DNA of 5,837 bases from a bacterium (GTDB taxonomy: Bacteria > AUK180), in the NCBI GenBank assembly GCA_021162505.1, contig JAGGYO010000209.1:1-5837 (forward strand). The letters run 5' to 3'. Position 1 is the first letter of the stretch; the number at the start of each line of letters is the position of its first letter. The notes beneath the pieces are model-generated. The model worked only from the letters and a program-made list of their open reading frames with translations. It was not told the origin of the DNA and ran no database searches. A program made the translations under genes and the position numbers. Shown in pieces: positions 1-5,650 of this stretch.

Positions 1-23
1 AAATATTTAAAAATAATAATTGA

Positions 24-299
24 ATGACAATGAATGACGAATATATAAAACAGTGCAATATTTTAAAAGCATTATCTCATCCGGTGCGTTTAAAACTTGC
101 AATTGGACTTTATAAAGATGAATGTAGCGTAAATGAATGTAAGCAAAAATTGAATGTTCCTCAATCAACTGTTTCCCAATATTTGAGAATATTAAAAAAT
201 GCAAAAATTGTTGAAGATAAAAGGAGCGGGACGACAATTTGCTATAGAGTGGTGAATAATTTAGCAATAGAAATTATAAAAACAATAATAAAGGAGTAA
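24..299 (+). CDS. ArsR-family winged-helix transcriptional repressor, four cysteines
   Basis: A 91-residue protein with the compact ArsR/SmtB winged-helix fold. The N-terminal helix carries the family signature LKALSHPVRLKLAIGL (residues 14-29). The recognition helix follows (VPQSTVSQYLRILKNAKIV, 45-63), then the beta-wing (EDKRSGTTICYRV, 64-76) and a last helix (80-90) likely to support dimerisation. The classical metal motif ELCVCDL of ArsR is replaced by ECSVNEC (33-39), so the As/Sb site is not conserved. Cysteines are at 11, 34, 39 and 73. An in-frame TGA at 21-23 fixes the upstream limit. ATG 24 or ATG 30 could be the start, and neither has a visible Shine-Dalgarno, so the choice is uncertain. 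The gene lies 66 nt before the membrane-complex genes on the same strand and probably regulates them, its own transcription, or both. Thiol or redox sensing is an inference from the cysteines and context; metal sensing remains possible. Confidence 0.9.
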   Translation: MTMNDEYIKQCNILKALSHPVRLKLAIGLYKDECSVNECKQKLNVPQSTVSQYLRILKNAKIVEDKRSGTTICYRVVNNLAIEIIKTIIKE

Positions 300-307
300 T
301 TTTTTTT

Positions 308-373
308 ATGATAAACATCGCAATATTTGAATATATTGATAGTAGAATAAAAGGGAGGTTTCGAAATGTTTAA
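308..373 (+). other. possible 21-codon leader ORF between arsR and mrpF
   Basis: An ATG at 308 opens a 21-codon frame (MINIAIFEYIDSRIKGRFRN then V) that stops at 371-373, inside the first codons of the MrpF-like gene. AAGGAG at 291-296, overlapping the end of arsR, is an SD-like sequence 11 nt upstream, which is longer than ideal. No homology is recognised. It may be chance, or it may couple translation of arsR to the next gene. Confidence 0.12.
321..338. promoter_or_regulatory. candidate operator: imperfect inverted repeat CAATAT-N6-ATATTG
   Basis: Two perfect 6-bp inverted arms (321-326 and 333-338) flank a 6-nt spacer in the arsR-mrpF gap. ArsR-family dimers bind AT-rich inverted repeats, and this is the only gap in the window where a regulator of the structural genes would be expected. 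A weak -10-like TAGAAT lies at 343-348, but no convincing -35 is seen. The word GCAATATT also occurs inside arsR (55-62) and in coding DNA elsewhere, so chance in AT-rich sequence is a serious alternative. Confidence 0.22.
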
Positions 374-617
374 TATTATATTTTTTGTTTTATTGGGTTT
401 GGGTGTTTTATTTTGTTTTTTAAGGTTACTACTTGGTCCAACGATTGTAGATAGAGCCGTGGCATTGGATACTTTTTCAACTGTTACCTCATCTATCCTT
501 GTATTTTTAGCACTTTTCTTTAAAAGAGGAATATATCTTGATGTTGCCCTTGTATATGCAATATTAGCTTTTGTAGGCTCTATTGTCATAGCAAGATATA
601 TTGAAAAGGGGATATAA
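366..617 (+). CDS. mrpF: MrpF/MbhB-like membrane subunit
   Basis: An 83-residue protein with three predicted transmembrane helices (about 3-21, 37-52 and 58-76), the usual MrpF size. Diagnostic motifs are RLLLGPTIVDRAVALD (20-35), which carries the conserved Asp29, Arg30 and Asp35, and DVALVYAILAFVGSIVIARY (59-78). In Mrp antiporters and Mbh/Mbs complexes this small subunit belongs to the MrpEFG-type module implicated in Na+ or H+ passage across the cytoplasmic membrane. The start is well supported by an AAGGGAGGT Shine-Dalgarno at 351-359, 6 nt before the ATG. The stop TAA is followed directly by the ATG of the next gene. In Mrp and mbh-type operons an MrpE/MbhA gene usually precedes this one; here arsR takes that place. 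Confidence 0.95.
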   Translation: MFNIIFFVLLGLGVLFCFLRLLLGPTIVDRAVALDTFSTVTSSILVFLALFFKRGIYLDVALVYAILAFVGSIVIARYIEKGI

Positions 618-950
618 ATGAATTTAACTGGTGAAATTATTGTTGGTATTGGTGCATTTTTTCTCTTTTTAGGAAGTTTGGGGATAGTAAAAATGCCTGA
701 TGTTTATAATCGTTTACAAGCAGGAACAAAATGTACGACTTTCGGCGGATTTTTTACAATTATTGGTGTAGGTATTATAGAACCTCAATGGTTTTGGAAA
801 TGTTTAATCATTGCCGTTTTTATACTCCTTGGAAATCCATTATCCAATCATGCTTTGGGAAGAGCGGCAAAAAAAACAGGAGTTCCTCTTTGTAAAAAGA
901 CTATAATTGATAAAAGCAAGGATTTTAAGGGATATGAGGAGATAAAATGA
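618..950 (+). CDS. mrpG: MrpG/MbhC-like membrane subunit
   Basis: A 110-residue protein with three predicted transmembrane helices (about 5-24, 41-54 and 60-72). MrpG family motifs are GSLGIVKMPDVYNRLQAGTK (19-38) and the GNPLSNHALGRAA segment (72-84). The form RLQAGTK, instead of the RLHAATK common in stand-alone Mrp systems, resembles hydrogenase-linked MbhC-type proteins as I recall them. A charged, probably cytoplasmic tail of about 26 residues follows. An SD-like AAGGGGA (606-612) inside the end of the MrpF-like gene serves the ATG, and there is no intergenic base. The last four bases overlap the next start. The protein is inferred to pair with the MrpF-like and DUF4040-like proteins in the ion-translocating module. 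Confidence 0.94.
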   Translation: MNLTGEIIVGIGAFFLFLGSLGIVKMPDVYNRLQAGTKCTTFGGFFTIIGVGIIEPQWFWKCLIIAVFILLGNPLSNHALGRAAKKTGVPLCKKTIIDKSKDFKGYEEIK

Positions 951-1183
951 TTTATTTTACTATTATTTTAATATCTATTATGTTATTATGCGGGATTATT
1001 GCTGCTATTAGTAAAGATCTTTTATTTGCTGTAATAGCAGCAGGTATGGCAAGTTTTATTACTGCAATACTGTTTGTATTTTTACAAGCACCCGATGTTG
1101 CTATGGCAGAAGCATCAATTGGGGCTGCATTGGTTACCGCTCTTTTTGTTTTAGCATTGAAGAAAACAAAAAGAAGCGAGTGA
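947..1183 (+). CDS. mbhD: DUF4040/MbhD-like subunit (MrpA C-terminal domain homologue)
   Basis: A 78-residue, three-helix membrane protein. The second half holds the family signature: QAPDVAMAEASIGAALVTAL (47-66), with Asp50 and Glu55 in the positions where the family keeps acidic residues in the membrane. In canonical Mrp systems this domain is part of the C-terminal region of MrpA. A free-standing gene is the arrangement of Mbh/Mbs complexes and of some fused or split Mrp operons. The start overlaps the preceding stop (ATGA, 947-950), with GAGGAGA (936-942) as a close Shine-Dalgarno, implying translational coupling. Its length is normal for the stand-alone form. Confidence 0.93.
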   Translation: MIYFTIILISIMLLCGIIAAISKDLLFAVIAAGMASFITAILFVFLQAPDVAMAEASIGAALVTALFVLALKKTKRSE

Positions 1184-1192
1184 GAGAGCATT

Positions 1193-1894
1193 ATGAAAAA
1201 AATAATAGCCATTTTATTTTTATTGGTATTAAGTTACGGCATATATCTTTCGATCAATAGCATACCATTTGGTGTTTCAAAAACAAAAGTAGGAAATTAT
1301 TACAATTTAAATGGAGTAAAAGATACGGGTGCAAACAATATTGTTACCGCAGTTGTTCTAAACTATCGAGGATTTGATACTTTGGGCGAGGTTACGGTTC
1401 TTTTTCTTGCAGTTTTGGGATTTAGCACAATTTTATTTACAATGAAAAAAAAGAAAAGTGATAATATGCCAACTCCTCCAAGTTTAATTTTATCCATCGG
1501 GTGCAAATTTTTATTTCCTTTTGTACTGTTATTTGGAATATATATTTTTATACACGGGCATCTTTCACCCGGTGGCGGATTTCAGGGTGGAGCAGTTATT
1601 GCATCTGCCTTTCTTTTATTTTATTTAGTCAAACCTTCCGAGAAATCTTCCAAAAAAAGTTTTCAGCTCATTGAATCTTTATCGGGAATGGCTTTTATTG
1701 TTATTGGTATATTAGGATTAGTCTTCGGAAATTATTTTCTATCTAACTTCCTTCCCAAAGGAATTGCGGGAAAACTAATTAGTGCAGGAATTATTCCATT
1801 AATTTATATTTTTATAGGAATAAAGGTTGGCTCGGAATTAACAGGAATTATTGACAGATTGATGGGGAAAAACAATGAAAAACAAGTTAAATAA
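1193..1894 (+). CDS. mrpB: fused MbhE + MrpB (MbhF) membrane subunit
   Basis: A 233-residue protein with two domains. Residues 1-85 resemble MbhE, the last part of MrpA: an N-terminal helix (4-21), a loop, then NNIVTAVVLNYRGFDTLGEV (48-67) and a second helix. The RGFDTLGE segment is highly diagnostic. A basic linker (85-97) joins it to an MnhB/MrpB domain (about 98-225). There IYIFIHGHLSPGGGFQGGAV (116-135) holds the GH..PGGGFQGG signature, followed by further helices and GSELTG near residues 214-219. P. furiosus mbh encodes these two domains as separate E and F genes, so this is a fusion relative to mbh. The SD is weak (purine-rich GAGAGAG, 1182-1188). There are only 9 nt between it and the DUF4040 gene. 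Coupling to upstream translation probably compensates. Confidence 0.93.
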   Translation: MKKIIAILFLLVLSYGIYLSINSIPFGVSKTKVGNYYNLNGVKDTGANNIVTAVVLNYRGFDTLGEVTVLFLAVLGFSTILFTMKKKKSDNMPTPPSLILSIGCKFLFPFVLLFGIYIFIHGHLSPGGGFQGGAVIASAFLLFYLVKPSEKSSKKSFQLIESLSGMAFIVIGILGLVFGNYFLSNFLPKGIAGKLISAGIIPLIYIFIGIKVGSELTGIIDRLMGKNNEKQVK

Positions 1895-1921
1895 TTATGT
1901 ATATGTTTTGAGGAGGCGAAA

Positions 1922-2263
1922 ATGGTTTATTATATAGGTGCTTTTGGTTTAATAATTATAGGACTATATGTTCTTATGGTAAAAAGAAATCTAATAAAAA
2001 TGATAATCGGAATAAGTCTTATAAATACAGGACTTAACCTATTTCTTATTTCAGTAGGGTTTATAAAATTGGGTACTGCACCAATATTTTCAAAACCAGG
2101 ATTAAATCCAAAAATTATGGTAGATCCCTTACCTCAAGCAATGGTGTTGACGGCTATTGTCATAAGTGTTGCAACATTAGCCATGGCATTGGCTTTGGCA
2201 ATAAGATTATATGAACATCACGGCACCCTTGATATGGGGAAAATAAAGGATCAAAAATGGTAA
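1922..2263 (+). CDS. mrpC: MrpC/MbhG-like subunit (NuoK fold)
   Basis: A 113-residue protein with three helices (about 3-20, 26-48 and 74-95). It contains LIKMIIGISLINTGLNLFLI (24-43) and DPLPQAMVLTAIVISVATLA (68-87), the hallmark of MrpC rather than of true NuoK. The two helix glutamates of Complex I NuoK are absent, with Ser32 aligning with the first; this is normal for MrpC. In Mrp and Mbh/Mbs structures this subunit sits between the MrpB/DUF4040 module and MrpD and carries part of the central hydrophilic axis. AGGAGG (1911-1916), 5 nt before the ATG, is the strongest ribosome binding site here. A 27-nt gap precedes it and a 58-nt gap follows. Confidence 0.94.
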   Translation: MVYYIGAFGLIIIGLYVLMVKRNLIKMIIGISLINTGLNLFLISVGFIKLGTAPIFSKPGLNPKIMVDPLPQAMVLTAIVISVATLAMALALAIRLYEHHGTLDMGKIKDQKW

Positions 2264-2325
2264 TAAAAATATTTAAAAAAATTGCATCGACTGTTTGGCA
2301 ACTTTCAAAGGAGAATGTATTATGA
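2257..2325 (+). other. possible 22-codon bridging ORF between mrpC and mrpD
   Basis: An ATG at 2257 inside the end of the MrpC-like gene opens a 22-codon frame, MVIKIFKKIASTVWQLSKEN then VL. It ends at a TGA (2323-2325) overlapping the ATG of the MrpD-like gene. AAAGGA (2245-2250) lies 6 nt upstream, a good SD spacing. The peptide would be cationic and amphipathic. It may be a real micropeptide, a coupling device or chance. No family is recognised. Confidence 0.2.
2307..2313 (+). promoter_or_regulatory. Shine-Dalgarno site fixing the mrpD start
   Basis: AAAGGAG lies 8 nt upstream of ATG 2322. It would fall inside the coding sequence if the in-frame TTG at 2295 were used. TTG 2295 has no SD, and the extra nine residues (MATFKGECI) do not look like the hydrophobic start of this family. 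ATG 2322 is therefore preferred. Confidence 0.75.
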
Positions 2326-3803
2326 ATCCGGTATATTTAATAATAATACCATTACTGTCTGCATTTAGTATTCCATTATTCGGACTTATCTCGAAAAAGT
2401 TGGTAAAGTTTATTCCTCCCTTAGCTATGCTTTTTAATGCAGTATATGCTATTCTTTTAATTCCACAAATTTTGAAAAAGCCAATTGTCGTATTAATGGG
2501 TGGGTATTCACTACCATTTGGAATAAATCTATTTGTAGGACCTCTGGGAATAATTTTTACCGGAGTGATTGCTATCATAGGGTTTATTGTTTCATTTTAT
2601 GCAATTAATTATATTAAAGAAGGTGATAAAGAAAAATATCATATGCTCTATTTGCTTCTTCTAACCGGAGCTACCGGTGCAGTATTAACAGGGGACATTT
2701 TTAATTTATTTGTTTTTTGTGAAATTTTATGTATTTCTTCATTTGCCTTAGTGGCGGATTTAGGAGACAAACGAAGTATTGAATCTTCTGTAAAATATTT
2801 AATACAAGGATCTGTTGGCTCCGGATTTATGTTGCTTGGTATTGGACTTTTATACGGGCAATTTGGAACACTAAATATGGCGCATTTGGCTCAAATTATT
2901 ACAGAAAAATATGGAGCTGCACAATCTATTCCCATTGATCTATTTATACCATTTGTTTTTGTTATTATTGGGTTTGGGATAGAAGGTTCCATATTTCCCT
3001 TAAATGCATGGTTGCCTGATGCCCATTCATCCGCACCTTCTACCATTAGTGCAGTTTTATCCGGACTTGCCATTGAGATCGGATTATACGCGATCATAAG
3101 ATTTGTTTTTACGATTTTTGGTATTACAAGTATATTGCCCGCCTTAGCAATATTAGGTCTTATTACACTCGTCATTGGAGAGATAACAGCATTTGCTCAA
3201 GCTAATATTAAAAGAATGTTGGCATATTCAAGTATTGGGCAATTGGGTTTGATCTTTTTCGCTATAAGCATAGGAACAAGCGAAGCAATTACCGGTGGTT
3301 TATTTCAATTTCTGACACATGCTTTTTCCAAAGCATTGTTATTTTTATCCGTGGGCTATATGATATATAGAACAAAATCCATGGAAATCTCTTCTTTTAA
3401 AGGAATTGGTAAAAAAATGCCTTTTGCTTCTTTAGCTTTCTTAATTGGTTCTTTTTCTCTTGTAGGATTACCATTATTTATGGGATTTTCAAGCAAATTT
3501 ATAATTGTAAAATCTGCAATTTTAAAAAATAGTACTCTATTCAATATTCTTATTATGGTAGTTTTATTATGTACGATCATTGAAGGAGCATATTTCTTTA
3601 AGGTTATTCAGACCATTTATTTCAAAAAATCTAACAATATAGAAATAAAAAAAGCACCCGCTACCGCTGTGATCGCTTTTTTCATACTAATAATAATTAT
3701 TATTGGTTTGGGAATATATCCTAATGAGGTATTTAAAATTTTACAGTGTGGCGCTACAGAATTATTAGATAAATCTCAATATATAAGGAGTGTGTTAGGA
3801 TGA
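2322..3803 (+). CDS. mrpD: MrpD/MbsH-like antiporter subunit with Glu at both key Lys positions
   Basis: A 493-residue polytopic protein (about 14 helices) of the NuoL/M/N-MrpA/D family, which moves H+ or Na+ in respiratory complexes and Mrp antiporters. Conserved landmarks are Glu134 in TM5 (FNLFVFCEILCISSF), PLNAWLPDAHSSAPSTISA (226-244), HAFSKALLF (333-341) with His333 and Lys337, and Lys392 in TM12 (MGFSSKF). The odd feature is in the channel core. The TM7 segment reads GFGIEGSIFPLNAW, so Glu221 replaces the family's pump lysine and Asn228 replaces the usual His. The TM8 segment reads SGLAIEIGLYAIIR, with Glu252 where Lys is usual. The frame is intact and the length normal, so this is substitution and not decay. 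The next gene is a tandem paralogue with canonical residues, and the two overlap by ATGA. By order it corresponds to MbsH/MbxH. Confidence 0.95.
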   Translation: MNPVYLIIIPLLSAFSIPLFGLISKKLVKFIPPLAMLFNAVYAILLIPQILKKPIVVLMGGYSLPFGINLFVGPLGIIFTGVIAIIGFIVSFYAINYIKEGDKEKYHMLYLLLLTGATGAVLTGDIFNLFVFCEILCISSFALVADLGDKRSIESSVKYLIQGSVGSGFMLLGIGLLYGQFGTLNMAHLAQIITEKYGAAQSIPIDLFIPFVFVIIGFGIEGSIFPLNAWLPDAHSSAPSTISAVLSGLAIEIGLYAIIRFVFTIFGITSILPALAILGLITLVIGEITAFAQANIKRMLAYSSIGQLGLIFFAISIGTSEAITGGLFQFLTHAFSKALLFLSVGYMIYRTKSMEISSFKGIGKKMPFASLAFLIGSFSLVGLPLFMGFSSKFIIVKSAILKNSTLFNILIMVVLLCTIIEGAYFFKVIQTIYFKKSNNIEIKKAPATAVIAFFILIIIIIGLGIYPNEVFKILQCGATELLDKSQYIRSVLG

Positions 3804-5650
3804 TAATAAATATATTACTAATTATTGCTTTTGGCGGAGCATTTCTTGTTTATCTGGCAGGTAAGATCTCCGGTAAGTTAAGAAATATTTTAAGCATCAT
3901 TATTTCATTGGTGATATTAACATTAATAGTAATGTTACAAGGAAAAGAAATTGAAGTAAATTATTTCCATTTTTTCAATTTCCCCTTAATGTTTAGGATC
4001 AATGTTCTCTCGTGGTTCTTTGCGCTTTTAATCTCGTTTTTAACAACCTTATCTCTCATATTTTCGTTAAATTATATGAAAGGTAAAGAAAATCTGGATT
4101 TTTATTATTTAATGTTGCTACTTGTAAATGCGAGTATGCTTGCTATTGTTTTATCAGGTGATCTGCTTTCATTTTACATATTCTGGGAAACCATGAGTTG
4201 GTCAACATTCCTTTTGATAAGCTATAATAAAGGGAAGGCAATAAATGCTGCACTGAAATATATAATAATGTCCATTGCCGGGTCTTTAGCAATGCTTTTA
4301 GCCATAATATTGATCTACATAAAATTCCAAAGTTTTGATATTTTATTTATTAGTACACATATAAATATGAGCTCTCAAAATTTTGCAATATTGATCTTTT
4401 TATTATTGAGTATTGGTTTTGGAGTAAAAAGTGCAATTGTTCCGTTACATGCATGGCTCCCCGATGCTCATGCAGAAGCTCCTTCACCATTTTCAGCGAT
4501 CTTATCCGGTATTTTAATAAAAATGGGAATATATGGGTTTTTACTGCTGTTTTATGTAATATTAGGTTTAAAAATTTTATTATCGCTTAATATTTGGGGA
4601 ATAAAATTAAATTATATTTTTGCTTTACTCGGAGCTATTTCCGTGTTAGTACCCTCTATGATCGCTATTTTCCAAACGGATGCGAAAAGGGTTTTGGCAT
4701 GGAGTTCCATTGGCCAAATAGGTTATATAGCTATTGGTATTACAATTGGTAGTTCTATAGGTACAGCAGGTGGATTATTTCACTTATTTAGCCATACAAT
4801 ATTCAAAGCTTTGCTATTTTTCTCAATTGCCGCCGTCGAATATAGAACCGGTACAAGAGATCTTAATAAATTAGGCGGATTGATGAAAAAAATGCCAATT
4901 GTTTTTATTGGGTGTCTTATAAGTGTATTGGGATTAATTGGAATCCCCTTAACCAACGGATTTGTTTCGAAATGGCTGATCTACAAAGCTCTTTTCTTAA
5001 ATCAAAATTATTTTCTTTTATTTATTGCATTAATATCTACATGGGCAGCCATCCTATACGGATTTAAAATTTTACATCACATATTTTTAGGACAATTATC
5101 ACAAGAACATATAAAAGTAAAAAAAGCACCGCTGGGTATGCAAATACCAATAATGATCCTTTCTTTTTTAGTACTTCTTTTCGGTATATTCCCCGGGCTT
5201 GCCTTGAAAACTATTAATAAGCTAATTGTGAACATTGGTTTTAAATCCTTGTCCGTTAATCTTTTTGGAATTGTTTCTGAAACAGGCCCATTGAATATTA
5301 TCAATATATTTGCTGGACTTATGGCTATTTTACTCCTAATTATTATTGTTTTCAAATTAGGAAAAAAGAAGACAAACATTAAACAAGACGATAATTATGC
5401 TGCCGGTTCTTACATTCCGATAGATAAATATCACTTTACATCAAATTTTTATGCACCATTATTTGGAATTATTAAACCGCTATTGATAGATCATATTGAC
5501 AACTTTTATTTATGGGTTGCAAATCGTATAAGATCATTGAGCGATAAGGTAAGAAAAATATATTGTGGAAATGTAAATGTATATGTGATATATATTATAG
5601 GTTTCGCCGCTTTATTAATTATCTTAAAGATAGGATTAAAATTATGGTAA
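3800..5650 (+). CDS. second antiporter-like subunit (MbsH'-like, NuoL/HyfB-type) with C-terminal lateral-helix extension
   Basis: A 616-residue polytopic membrane protein, paralogous to the preceding gene. All expected ion-path residues are present: Glu130 in TM5 (FYIFWETMSWSTF), Lys210 in TM7 (GFGVKSAIVPLHAWLPDAHA), His217, His224, Lys241 in TM8 (SGILIKMGIYG), His332 and Lys336 (FSHTIFKALLF), and Lys391 in TM12 (GFVSKWLIYKAL). Beyond the roughly 490-residue antiporter core is a C-terminal extension. It has a TM segment (about 508-523), a basic stretch, then YAAGSYIPIDKYHFTSNFYA (533-552), an amphipathic region and a last helix (593-612). This resembles the lateral helix plus final TM of NuoL/HyfB-type subunits and may replace a separate MbhI. 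The start overlaps the preceding stop (ATGA). AAGGAG (3785-3790) is the SD. The stop overlaps the next start by 7 nt. Position and order suggest MbsH'/MbxH'. Confidence 0.94.
   Translation: MIINILLIIAFGGAFLVYLAGKISGKLRNILSIIISLVILTLIVMLQGKEIEVNYFHFFNFPLMFRINVLSWFFALLISFLTTLSLIFSLNYMKGKENLDFYYLMLLLVNASMLAIVLSGDLLSFYIFWETMSWSTFLLISYNKGKAINAALKYIIMSIAGSLAMLLAIILIYIKFQSFDILFISTHINMSSQNFAILIFLLLSIGFGVKSAIVPLHAWLPDAHAEAPSPFSAILSGILIKMGIYGFLLLFYVILGLKILLSLNIWGIKLNYIFALLGAISVLVPSMIAIFQTDAKRVLAWSSIGQIGYIAIGITIGSSIGTAGGLFHLFSHTIFKALLFFSIAAVEYRTGTRDLNKLGGLMKKMPIVFIGCLISVLGLIGIPLTNGFVSKWLIYKALFLNQNYFLLFIALISTWAAILYGFKILHHIFLGQLSQEHIKVKKAPLGMQIPIMILSFLVLLFGIFPGLALKTINKLIVNIGFKSLSVNLFGIVSETGPLNIINIFAGLMAILLLIIIVFKLGKKKTNIKQDDNYAAGSYIPIDKYHFTSNFYAPLFGIIKPLLIDHIDNFYLWVANRIRSLSDKVRKIYCGNVNVYVIYIIGFAALLIILKIGLKLW

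Noticed and set aside
300..307. Run of eight T after arsR as a terminator
   Set aside because: No stable hairpin precedes it; the upstream sequence is AT-rich with no paired arms. Read-through into the operon is more likely.
7..589. Reverse-strand frames at 7-267 and 242-589
   Set aside because: They lie antisense to arsR and the MrpF-like gene, which have clear family motifs. The reverse translations show no recognisable domain.
952..1212. Reverse-strand frame of 86 codons
   Set aside because: It mirrors the DUF4040-like gene, which has strong motifs and an SD on the + strand.
2295..2321. TTG start adding nine residues to the MrpD-like protein
   Set aside because: It has no SD, the SD for ATG 2322 would lie inside it, and the added residues do not fit the family's hydrophobic start.
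2273..5379. Reverse-strand frames at 2273-2578, 2891-3175, 3356-3580 and 5077-5379
   Set aside because: All are antisense to the two antiporter genes and lack SD sites and family motifs.
366..5650. Stand-alone Mrp (Mnh) Na+/H+ antiporter operon
   Set aside because: There is no MrpE gene, no full-length MrpA in the usual place, and the operon continues into a NuoH-like subunit with a hydrogenase-type GPP motif.
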